Positions 1 through 5,449 of a stretch of DNA of 5,485 nt are shown one piece after another. The notes under the pieces are model-generated. The model searched no databases. It saw only the letters and a list, made by a program, of their open reading frames with translations, and had not been told where the DNA came from. A program made the position numbers and the translations under genes. Origin of the DNA: Selenomonadaceae bacterium (GTDB lineage: Bacteria > Bacillota > Negativicutes > Selenomonadales > Selenomonadaceae); the NCBI GenBank assembly GCA_017529085.1, contig JAFXOC010000495.1, positions 1-5,485 of the forward strand. Direction: 5' to 3'. How positions within the stretch are numbered: the first letter of the stretch is position 1; each line of letters begins with the position of its first letter.

Positions 1-519
1 CTCTTTGGGCAAAATCATCCAGTCCGATATACGTATGTTCTGTTGCTCAAAAATCTCGTTAATTCGCTTTTGTTCCTTCTCCTCCAATGCAAAAACCTTA
101 TATACCATATCTTGTAATTTATAACAAACGATACCGAACTTCTTTGACGAAAAATACTTTTCCTGAAAATCCCAGTAGACAACATCCTTTACATCGGTTT
201 CGGGAATTTTTTCCTCAAGAATAAACTCCCTTTCAAACAAGAATTTATCGGGAACGATCAGCGATATCCTTTTCTCCTTAAATTCGTTCTTCGCCAAAAC
301 TTCATCCAGCGCCTTTGCGACTTCCTCAAGGGTTTCAGCGTCTAAATCCACCTTGCAAAGCTCCAAAAGCCGCCATTCTTCCTCGAAGAACATCAGCGCC
401 GCGTATAAATAGCCGTCTTCTACAAAGCAGCCGACTTGTTCTTTTGATATATTCTTAAACTTTTCCGAATACCTCTCAACAAGCCCGGTCTTTACCTCGT
501 TTTTATCCGATAGCTCCAC
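1..519 (-). CDS. GspL/PilM-like actin-fold pilus assembly protein, N-terminal part (3' end outside window)
   Basis: An open frame of 173 codons runs to the left edge without a stop. The only reasonable start is GTG at 519: it is preceded by a GGTGG-type ribosome binding site (526-530) six bases away, and the next in-frame ATG (393) would remove the first beta strand. It overlaps the end of the upstream prepilin gene by 28 nt. Residues 85-122 (ISLIVPDKFLFEREF, then a conserved-looking D-V-x-x-W-D-F-Q-E-K-Y-F stretch) resemble the SHS2/actin-fold segment of PilM, HofM and GspL, where a 'valid-P...R.f.lP....W.....y' pattern is usual. Such proteins sit on the cytoplasmic face and connect PilN/GspM-type membrane proteins to the assembly ATPase. 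The first strand (VGCFVEDGYLYAALM, residues 29-43) lacks the usual GIDIGSSS-type phosphate loop, so it may not bind ATP, as in GspL/HofM. Assignment rests on pattern and on position after the minor pilins; no close match was tested. Confidence 0.55.
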   Translation of the reverse strand, partial: MELSDKNEVKTGLVERYSEKFKNISKEQVGCFVEDGYLYAALMFFEEEWRLLELCKVDLDAETLEEVAKALDEVLAKNEFKEKRISLIVPDKFLFEREFILEEKIPETDVKDVVYWDFQEKYFSSKKFGIVCYKLQDMVYKVFALEEKEQKRINEIFEQQNIRISDWMILPKE

Positions 520-929
520 TTATATCCACCGTCCGCGTCTTCTAAGAAACACTCCGCCGCTCCAAAAGTCGCAGCGTTTTCGTCCTCTTTTTCCACAACA
601 GCAAATACCCTAAGCCCGTTATTTTCATATCTAACGGCTGCGCTAACCTTATTATTCGCCCCAAAATCAAAATCCAATTCGTCCGTCAAATCATGATCCG
701 TTCCGTCTTTTACATTATTCGGCAATTCTATCCGCCCGTTTGCTATATCCCAAGCAATCTTTTCTACTGCGCCGCTCGCGTCCATGTAAAGCTCTGCGGC
801 AACCTCCGTGTGCCTTTGCGTCTTTAAACTGTCCTCCGCGACAAAAAATATTCCGCAACCCACCAGCGTCAAAATCATTAACATAATTAGCGCCAAAAAA
901 GAGATAAAACCATCTTCTTTTGTATTCAT
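492..929 (-). CDS. PilX/GspK-like minor prepilin lacking Glu5
   Basis: A 145-residue protein with a 7-residue leader (MNTKEDG) and predicted prepilin-peptidase cleavage at G7/F8. A hydrophobic helix follows at about residues 8-30 (FISFLALIMLMILTLVG...). The residue at mature position 5 is Leu12, not the Glu found in the other pilins of this operon. This, and the L-x-L-I-M-L-M-I-L-T-L-V-G helix, is the pattern of the PilX N-terminal family and of GspK, the tip subunit. The protein is far shorter than T2SS GspK (usually about 300 residues), so the large extra domain of GspK is absent and PilX is the closer comparison. The remaining globular part (about 31-145) is acidic and has one Cys in the helix (C25) and one near the end (about C127). 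Its ATG overlaps the upstream stop as ATGA (926-929). It is fourth of four consecutive minor prepilins, the K position. Role in tip priming is inferred from family and order. Confidence 0.72.
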   Translation of the reverse strand: MNTKEDGFISFLALIMLMILTLVGCGIFFVAEDSLKTQRHTEVAAELYMDASGAVEKIAWDIANGRIELPNNVKDGTDHDLTDELDFDFGANNKVSAAVRYENNGLRVFAVVEKEDENAATFGAAECFLEDADGGYKWSYRIKTR

Positions 930-1504
930 TTATTGATGATTTCTCCTTGAACATATATTGCTGTGTTTAAATCGCAAGTTTTCTTTGTCGATTGACTTAT
1001 GCCCGATAATTCAACCGATATTATGTGCTCGGATACTTTATTTATCTTAAATTTCGTTATATTCACACTTCCCAATAGGCTGTCTCCCGTAACAGGCCCT
1101 TTTTCGTCATGGGCGAATATTCTGTAATGACTAGCGCCCGGCGCTTGCGCTCGCCCGTAGTAAATTATGTCTTTGTCTTCGCCGGGTTTCGTGCGGTAAT
1201 GAATCCGCATCCCTTGATCGTCCGTATTGTTATATATCTCAACCCTATCGGCAAAATCCGCGTCGTCGGTTATTCTCTCCGTCACATACATTAATTCCCT
1301 CGTAAGCTCTAAATCTGCTTCAATATCCCTTACTTTGTCCAACGCCCAAACAACAGTTCCGCAAATCGTTCCCACCAAAATAAACATTATCGACAGAGAA
1401 AGCATATTTTCAAAGAGCAGAAAGCCTTTGTCGCCTAATTTGGTTTTTGCTTCAACATAATCCGTTCCAACGAAAGTTCCCGACTTCTTTGAAAAATTTT
1501 CCAT
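926..1504 (-). CDS. GspJ/PilW-like minor prepilin with long leader
   Basis: A 192-residue prepilin. The cleavage motif is G27/FLLFENMLSLSIMFI, giving Phe at mature position 1, Glu32 at position 5, and a hydrophobic helix to about residue 55. The C-terminal part is beta-rich and ends in an ISVELSGIS...AIYVQGEI strand pair, as in GspJ/PilW/ComGF-type minor pilins. The leader, at 27 residues, is long compared with 6-13 in the sister genes. The start is well constrained: an in-frame TAG lies directly before the ATG at 1504, and no ATG, GTG or TTG occurs between it and the cleavage site. The gene therefore overlaps its upstream neighbour by 70 nt. A weak GAGAGTGAC-like binding site lies about 8 nt upstream. 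It is third in the minor-pilin series, the J position. Family placement is by length, N-terminus and order; the globular domain is not diagnostic to the eye. Confidence 0.75.
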   Translation of the reverse strand: MENFSKKSGTFVGTDYVEAKTKLGDKGFLLFENMLSLSIMFILVGTICGTVVWALDKVRDIEADLELTRELMYVTERITDDADFADRVEIYNNTDDQGMRIHYRTKPGEDKDIIYYGRAQAPGASHYRIFAHDEKGPVTGDSLLGSVNITKFKINKVSEHIISVELSGISQSTKKTCDLNTAIYVQGEIINK

Positions 1505-1827
1505 CTAGCCGTCACTCTCGCTTTCAAAAAATCCTCGTCCCCTTCGTATTCCTCGATATCGGCAAAGACTTCATACCGTACGTTGTTCGGCGTTAAATCG
1601 CTTGTCCCCAAAAATTCATAGCGACCTTTTTCCAGTTCGTCCAAATCGCGTTTTTCAATCAGATACGCCATTTCCTCTTTAACCAAATTCAACGCCGCCG
1701 CCCTAGCTTTTGCGGTTTCTTCCGCTCGTATAGCCGCAACATAAGAGTATATCGCCGCAGAAAGCCCTATAACAATAAGCGAAAGCAGCAACGTTTCAAC
1801 AACCATAAATCCGCGCTCGCTTTTCAT
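1435..1827 (-). CDS. GspI/PilV-like minor prepilin
   Basis: A 130-residue prepilin with a 6-residue leader (MKSERG), cleavage at G6/F7 and Glu11 at mature position 5 (FMVVETLLLSLIVIGLSAA). The helix continues as an alanine-rich amphipathic stretch (AKARAAALNLVKEEMAYLIEKRD, about residues 39-61, split here by charge). This matches the 'A-x-x-L-A-x-x-x-M-E-x-L' signature of GspI/PilV proteins. The compact C-terminus (VRYEVFADIEE... ARVTARWKIFQRSRELSLERIM) has the 'V-x-V-x-W...R.l.L..' ending typical of the family. Length is normal for GspI. It starts within an ATGA overlap with the preceding gene (1824-1827), and its 3' end overlaps the next start by 70 nt. No strong Shine-Dalgarno sequence is visible, so translation is probably coupled to the preceding gene. 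In T2SS, GspI nucleates the I-J-K tip complex; the same role here is inference. Confidence 0.78.
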   Translation of the reverse strand: MKSERGFMVVETLLLSLIVIGLSAAIYSYVAAIRAEETAKARAAALNLVKEEMAYLIEKRDLDELEKGRYEFLGTSDLTPNNVRYEVFADIEEYEGDEDFLKARVTARWKIFQRSRELSLERIMLKQKPN

Positions 1828-2351
1828 GGTGGATTTCTATCCATTCTCACCCTTCCCGATTTGTCGATAATAACGTACCGCTTGGCTTTTGCCCCGGCAA
1901 AGCTTGACTCTATTAATATGTGTCCGACTTGCCTTACGTCACCGCTTCTTAAAAAGAGAACGCCGCTTTTGAAAATTGATGTCGATACATTCTCACTTAC
2001 ATTTGATTTTGGGGTATAAGCAACGTTTGACATTGCGCGATGAATAATAGTTTTATGAGTACCCGGTGCGGTAGGTTCTATTTCATACCTGTTCCTATAA
2101 AATTTTACCGCGAAATAAGTATTGTTTTTAGGTTTTATACTGTCAAAAACCCCGTCCCTCGGAAAATAAGAATTTCTGTTAATTTCCTGAACATACCTCA
2201 AATCGCTTACAAGTTTTACAGCCTCGTATTCCGCCGCAACGTTTGCGAAAATTTTGCCGCCCAAAAGCGCCGTCGCTACAAACAGCACAAGAATAATTCC
2301 GCAGGCGAACAGCGCCTCAACATACATGAAACCATTGCTTTTGCCGTTCAT
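1824..2351 (-). CDS. GspH/FimT-like minor prepilin
   Basis: A 175-residue prepilin with a short leader (MNGKSNG), cleavage at G7/F8 and Glu12 at mature position 5. The hydrophobic helix FMYVEALFACGIILVLFVA spans about residues 8-30. The C-terminus (AKRYVIIDKSGRVRMDRNPP) carries the final beta-strand 'i-I-d-x-x-G-R-V-R' seen in GspH/FimT-type pilins, and 'HILIESSFAGA' supplies the preceding strand. Middle residues (about 60-130) are rich in Asn, Tyr and Ser, as expected for an exposed globular head. The ATG lies in an ATGA overlap with the prepilin peptidase stop (2348-2351). Its position directly before the I-like and J-like genes fits H in the gspGHIJK order. Identity as a class III prepilin is secure from the N-terminus; the H assignment is moderately secure. 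Confidence 0.77.
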   Translation of the reverse strand: MNGKSNGFMYVEALFACGIILVLFVATALLGGKIFANVAAEYEAVKLVSDLRYVQEINRNSYFPRDGVFDSIKPKNNTYFAVKFYRNRYEIEPTAPGTHKTIIHRAMSNVAYTPKSNVSENVSTSIFKSGVLFLRSGDVRQVGHILIESSFAGAKAKRYVIIDKSGRVRMDRNPP

Positions 2352-2923
2352 AGAAAATATTCTTCCAGTAAAAATATAGCTTTTTCTCCGTAAACAAACG
2401 CCACGGCCGAACCAAGCGACAAAAAAGGCGCAAACGGTATCCGCGCCTGTCTTTGCCGATATTTGGGAACAGCGACCGCAAAAATCATCGCCGTAAATAC
2501 CGCCGCGTAAATTGCAAAAATCAACTTAACGCCGAGCCACAAACCCAAGCAAAAGATAAATTTTATATCCCCGCCGCCAACTCCGCCGTTGATTAATCTT
2601 AAAACAAAAAATATTCCCGAACACAAAAGCCCGCATAAAAACCCTTCCGATATATGCGGCACCAAACTTGAAGCAAATAAGTAAACAACGGCAAACAAAA
2701 GCGCAAAAACAATCAAAAATTTGTCGAAAACGAGCATATAACGATAATCCAAAACAGCCGCCACAATCAAAAAAGACACAAATGCCAGATAAACTACGCC
2801 AAATAAAAAAGACACTTTTTCCAAAAAGAGTAAAAGGAGCGATACCACTAAGCCCGCAAATACAAGCTTATACTCTTTTCGTAAAAGTGCCCATGAAAAT
2901 TTCACATCACTTTCCATATTCAC
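2348..2923 (-). CDS. Minimal type IV prepilin peptidase (A24 family)
   Basis: A 191-residue polytopic inner-membrane aspartyl protease that would cleave the Gly/Phe leaders of the neighbouring prepilins. The two catalytic aspartates are visible: Asp59 in LDYRYMLVFDK (the usual D-x-x-x-x-x-I-P-D site) and Asp119 in GGGDIKF (the G-x-G-D-x-K site). The conserved IPFAPFLSLGSA segment follows at about residues 162-173. Six or so hydrophobic segments are present. The cytoplasmic N-terminal domain of classic PilD/GspO enzymes (about 250-290 residues, with paired CxxC motifs and N-methyltransferase function) is missing, so this is a peptidase-only form. The start is GTG 2923, with a GGAAGA motif (2931-2936) 7 nt upstream; an in-frame ATG at 2917 is the alternative. 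It overlaps the major prepilin gene by 17 nt (or 11) and the next by ATGA. Placement inside the pilin operon supports dedicated processing. Confidence 0.88.
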   Translation of the reverse strand: MNMESDVKFSWALLRKEYKLVFAGLVVSLLLLFLEKVSFLFGVVYLAFVSFLIVAAVLDYRYMLVFDKFLIVFALLFAVVYLFASSLVPHISEGFLCGLLCSGIFFVLRLINGGVGGGDIKFIFCLGLWLGVKLIFAIYAAVFTAMIFAVAVPKYRQRQARIPFAPFLSLGSAVAFVYGEKAIFLLEEYFL

Positions 2924-3320
2924 TTGCCGTTCTTCCGTCTAAAGTCGCCCTCGCCTCGCCGCTGTCGCTGTCATACGAGATGGCGTACTCGGTGGCGACA
3001 ATCTTAACCACTTCAAAATCCTCCCCGCTCCTAATCCGACAATTACCTTTAGGCGGTTTCACATTTCGTATATCCGTTATATAATCATTTAAGTCCGCAA
3101 CTTTTTGGGGAAGCGCTCCCTTATCCGCTTGATAAAGCATAACAGCCGCATCAATAGCCCGCAAATCGCTGAGCACTTTAGTGGTGTTCGCCACGGTAAA
3201 CCCGCTTGAAATTCTGGGCACCGCAACAGTGGCGATAATTCCGATTATCGCGCAAACCATCAAGACCTCAAGCAAGGTAAACCCGCCCTCATCCCTGAGA
3301 TTACGCAACAACCGTTTCAT
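2907..3320 (-). CDS. Major type IV prepilin / GspG-like pseudopilin
   Basis: A 137-residue class III prepilin. The leader is 13 residues and basic (MKRLLRNLRDEGG), with cleavage at G13/F14, and the mature N-terminus FTLLEVLMVCAIIGI has Glu18 at position 5 and the usual Pro (ATVAVPRI) at position 22. The amphipathic helix continues through TKVLSDLRAIDAAVMLYQADKGALPQKVADL, where 'D-x-x-x-I-x-x-A-x-x-x-Y-x-x-x-x-G-x-x-P' is the family signature of GspG and many PilA proteins. The mature protein is about 124 residues. There is one Cys in the helix and one in the head (GNCRI), so the C-terminal disulfide loop of Neisseria/Pseudomonas pilins is lacking. It is the first gene of the operon, with its own promoter and a strong binding site, as expected for the most abundant subunit. 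Whether the fibre is a surface pilus or a secretion/competence pseudopilus cannot be read from this window. Confidence 0.9.
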   Translation of the reverse strand: MKRLLRNLRDEGGFTLLEVLMVCAIIGIIATVAVPRISSGFTVANTTKVLSDLRAIDAAVMLYQADKGALPQKVADLNDYITDIRNVKPPKGNCRIRSGEDFEVVKIVATEYAISYDSDSGEARATLDGRTASEYGK

Positions 3321-3328
3321 CTTTATCC

Positions 3329-3334
3329 CACCTC
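3329..3334 (-). promoter_or_regulatory. Strong Shine-Dalgarno of the major prepilin
   Basis: GAGGTG on the minus strand, 8 nt before the ATG at 3320. It is the best-formed ribosome binding site of the pilus operon, in keeping with high expression of the fibre subunit, and it fixes the start. Confidence 0.75.
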
Positions 3335-3362
3335 TTGCGCTATTTTTAGTAGCCTTTCGTGT

Positions 3363-3391
3363 ATAATATCATAAAAACAAATCAAAAACAA
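3363..3391 (-). promoter_or_regulatory. Putative sigma-A promoter of the pilus operon
   Basis: On the minus strand a TTGTTT -35-like hexamer (3386-3391) is separated by 17 nt from a TATTAT -10-like hexamer (3363-3368), within a very AT-rich stretch. Transcription would begin near 3356 and leave a leader of roughly 35 nt before the prepilin ATG. The -35 is a weak match (TTG only), the -10 is good. It is the only plausible promoter in the 97-bp gap between larC and the prepilin gene, but read-through from larBC is also possible. Confidence 0.45.
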
Positions 3392-3418
3392 GCTGTATAC
3401 AAAAAAATAATTATGCGC

Positions 3419-4657
3419 CTACTCTCCAAATCTTTCACGCAAAAGCGTCAACGCTTCCTGTTGTATTTTCTTTAACGGCAGCGAGTGTTTCTTTGCTAAA
3501 ACAGCGCAGTCTTCGTATTCAACCGATAAAGAAACGATTTCGCCGTCGTAAACGCTGACTTTTCCCCTTACTTCGCCGTATTTCGTGTCGATTTTAACTT
3601 CTCGTCTGGCGGCTTCCAAACGATGATCTATTTTTATAACCCTAAAACCTATACTTGTGGTCTCCTTAAAGAGTATCTTTACAATATTTTTTGCAAACGC
3701 AGAATCTATAAGCACGGAGAGTTTTAAGGCGGGACGATTTTTTTTCATATAGATTGAGGTCGTCCATACGTCGAGCGCTCCCGCTTTTAAGAGAGTGTCG
3801 AAGAGATAGCCGAAAATCTGCGGGTTCATGTCGTCTATGTTGGTTTCTATAATCTCATATTCGCCGCTGCCCATATCGTCGCATTCGCCAAAATAAACCC
3901 TAAGCACATTGGGAATGGGAAGCTCTCTTGTGCCTGCTCCATAAGCGATTTTTTGCGAACGGAAGTTTCTCGGCAAATCGTAAACGGGTTCCGCAAGCGC
4001 TCGTACGAACGCCGCGCCGGTGGGCGTGGTAAGCTCAACTTCTTCACGCCTTTGGTAATGAGGAATGTTTATGAGAAGTTCCGCAACGGCGGGAGCGGGA
4101 ACAGGCATAAGTCCATGGGCGCATTTTACAAATCCGCCGCCGGTGTTTAGTGGCGACGAGTATATTTTCTCAATCCCGAAATATTGCAACGCTATGGCGG
4201 CGCCTACGATGTCCACAATGGAATCAACCGCGCCCACTTCGTGAAACGCCACTTCTTGAGGCGGTTTGCCATGCACTTTGCCTTCCGCTACGGCTAAAAC
4301 CTCAAAGATTTTTACGCTTGTTTTCTTGACAAAATCGGATAGAGCGGAGGACTCTATCATATTTTTTATGGAAGAAAAAGTTCTGTGATGATGATGCTCG
4401 TGGTGATCGCGATCGTGTTCATGCTCGAAATGTTCGGCAAAGGAGCGCACGGAGCGTCCCGTTAAATTCGTGTCCATATGTACGGCTTTTATGCCGTTTC
4501 TGTCCGTTTCTTTTATATCAAGCGTATATTCGTCTTCGATCTGCAGTTTTCTCAGTTCTTCTTCCAAATGTTTTTGCGGCAAACCCGCTTGCAAAAACGC
4601 GCCCAAAAGCATATTGCCGCTTATCCCCGAAAATGCGTCAAGATAAATAGCTTTCAT
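3419..4657 (-). CDS. larC: LarC, nickel-insertion enzyme of nickel-pincer nucleotide cofactor synthesis (nickel chelatase, DUF111 family)
   Basis: A 412-residue single-frame LarC. In the known pathway LarC is a CTP-dependent cyclometallase that inserts nickel into pyridinium-3,5-bisthiocarboxylic acid mononucleotide, giving the NPN cofactor of LarA. Landmarks (from the 4657 Met): YLDAFSGISGNM at 5-16, a His-rich segment at about 76-91 (nine His in 16 residues), AFHEVGAVDSIVDIVG at about 137-152, ELTTPTGAAFVR at about 208-219, and the C-terminal LarC2-like domain with ETNIDDMNPQ (271-280) and MKKNRPALKLSVL (304-316). Unlike Lactobacillus plantarum larC1/larC2, no ribosomal frameshift is needed. 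The start is ATG 4657 rather than the adjacent ATG at 4660, because the GAGGTG binding site then has 5-nt spacing and the protein begins MKAIYLDAF as is usual. It follows larB directly. The conserved GDM near the N-terminus reads GNM here. Confidence 0.93.
   Translation of the reverse strand: MKAIYLDAFSGISGNMLLGAFLQAGLPQKHLEEELRKLQIEDEYTLDIKETDRNGIKAVHMDTNLTGRSVRSFAEHFEHEHDRDHHEHHHHRTFSSIKNMIESSALSDFVKKTSVKIFEVLAVAEGKVHGKPPQEVAFHEVGAVDSIVDIVGAAIALQYFGIEKIYSSPLNTGGGFVKCAHGLMPVPAPAVAELLINIPHYQRREEVELTTPTGAAFVRALAEPVYDLPRNFRSQKIAYGAGTRELPIPNVLRVYFGECDDMGSGEYEIIETNIDDMNPQIFGYLFDTLLKAGALDVWTTSIYMKKNRPALKLSVLIDSAFAKNIVKILFKETTSIGFRVIKIDHRLEAARREVKIDTKYGEVRGKVSVYDGEIVSLSVEYEDCAVLAKKHSLPLKKIQQEALTLLRERFGE
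4385..4432 (-). other. Histidine-rich metal-binding segment in LarC
   Basis: This part of larC encodes nine histidines in 16 residues, interspersed with Glu and Asp and ending in four consecutive His. It lies in a low-complexity linker after the N-terminal domain. Such segments are common in nickel-handling proteins (for example HypB, UreE, some LarC) and probably hold or buffer nickel; that role is inference. Confidence 0.75.
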
Positions 4658-4661
4658 CATG

Positions 4662-5417
4662 TCACCTCATCTTATTTATTTTAGCCGCCAAAACTCCCGC
4701 GCCAAAACCGTTGTCGATATTTACCACGGAAGTTCCCGCGGCGCAACTGTTCAGCATGGACAAAAGCGCGGAGAGCCCGCGAAAAGAAGCGCCGTAACCC
4801 ACGCTTGTAGGCACCGCTATGACCGGTTTATCGGTAAGCCCGCCCACAACGCTTGCAAGCGCGCCTTCCATTCCGGCTATAACTATAATAACATTGGCGT
4901 TTTGAATTTCTTCCAAATGGGAAAACAGCCGATGAATCCCTGCAACCCCGCAATCGTAACAGGTTTTCACATTCTGCCCCATAAGATACGCCGTAAGTCT
5001 CGCTTCTTCCGCAACGGGAATATCGCTTGTGCCCGCCGTCACCACCAAAATATAGCGACTTTTGTCAACATCGTTTAAGTTTCGCTCCAGATATACGATT
5101 CGCGCCGCTTCATCGTATTTTGCTTCCGGCGCGACATTTTTCACAGCCTCAAATTTTTCAGCGTTCGCTCTGGTCGCCATAACGGAACTGTTGCTCTTTT
5201 TTGATAACGCCGAAAAAATATCCGCAACCTGTGAAGGCGTTTTCCCCTCCGCGTAAATAACCTCCGGAAATCCCTGCCGAACTTCCCTGCCAAGGTCAAC
5301 CTTCGCAAACCCCATCTCTTCCACTTCGTTCTCCCGAAGTTTGTGCAAAATTTCTTCGTCGGTAAAATTCCCCGCCTTATACTCGTGCAAAAAATTCCTT
5401 ATTAATCCCTCGTTCAT
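4662..5417 (-). CDS. larB: LarB, nicotinic acid adenine dinucleotide carboxylase/hydrolase
   Basis: A 251-residue PurE-like enzyme that begins nickel-pincer nucleotide synthesis by carboxylating C5 of the NaAD pyridinium ring and hydrolysing the phosphoanhydride to release AMP. Numbering from the 5417 Met: an N-terminal region with DLGREVRQGFPEVIYAEGKT (41-60), then the AIR-carboxylase-like fold with AGTSD (128-132), DCGVAGIHR (155-163), AGMEGALASVVGGL (181-194), and Cys225 in LNSCAAGTSVVNIDNGFGAG. The last corresponds to the catalytic Cys221 of L. plantarum LarB. Length is normal (about 246 there). The frame is open to a TTG at 5438 and an ATG at 5429, but ATG 5417 has a GAGGA site 5 nt upstream and the others have none, so 5417 is preferred. 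larC begins one base after the stop, forming a larBC operon. LarE and LarA are not in view. Confidence 0.94.
   Translation of the reverse strand: MNEGLIRNFLHEYKAGNFTDEEILHKLRENEVEEMGFAKVDLGREVRQGFPEVIYAEGKTPSQVADIFSALSKKSNSSVMATRANAEKFEAVKNVAPEAKYDEAARIVYLERNLNDVDKSRYILVVTAGTSDIPVAEEARLTAYLMGQNVKTCYDCGVAGIHRLFSHLEEIQNANVIIVIAGMEGALASVVGGLTDKPVIAVPTSVGYGASFRGLSALLSMLNSCAAGTSVVNIDNGFGAGVLAAKINKMR
4663..4668 (-). promoter_or_regulatory. larC Shine-Dalgarno overlapping the larB stop
   Basis: GAGGTG on the minus strand lies across the last larB codons and the first bases of its TGA (4662-4664). It is 2 nt from ATG 4660 and 5 nt from ATG 4657, which favours the second ATG. Terminating larB ribosomes would sit on this site, so larC translation is probably coupled to larB. 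Confidence 0.6.
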
Positions 5418-5422
5418 AGTTG

Positions 5423-5427
5423 TCCTC
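5423..5427 (-). promoter_or_regulatory. larB Shine-Dalgarno deciding the start
   Basis: GAGGA on the minus strand, 5 nt before the ATG at 5417. No comparable site precedes the in-frame TTG 5438 or ATG 5429, so this site argues for the shorter LarB. Confidence 0.65.
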
Positions 5428-5449
5428 ATTTCTGTCAAATTCTTACTTT

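Noticed and set aside
715..954. Minus-strand open frame of 79 codons overlapping the K-like prepilin
   Set aside because: Alternate-frame shadow of the prepilin gene; Arg/Gly-rich with no recognisable domain.
2668..3084. Plus-strand open frame of 138 codons opposite the peptidase and prepilin genes
   Set aside because: Antisense to two secure genes; Lys/Gln/Pro-rich low-complexity translation expected from reversing hydrophobic codons.
3401..3421. Run of seven T after the larC stop on the minus strand, suggestive of a terminator
   Set aside because: The only inverted repeat next to it is a 4-bp TGCG/CGCA pairing with a long loop; too weak to call a terminator.
4659..5078. Plus-strand open frame of 139 codons opposite larB
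   Set aside because: It lies wholly antisense to a well-conserved enzyme, has no family-like features, and its composition is that of a complementary-strand shadow.
5433..5438. Perfect TTGACA hexamer on the minus strand upstream of larB
   Set aside because: The -10 position 16-18 nt downstream falls on the larB start region and has no TATAAT-like sequence, so it is not a promoter for larB.
5418..5438. Longer LarB starting at TTG 5438 or ATG 5429
   Set aside because: Neither has a ribosome binding site, and the extra residues are not expected for the family; ATG 5417 has a good site.
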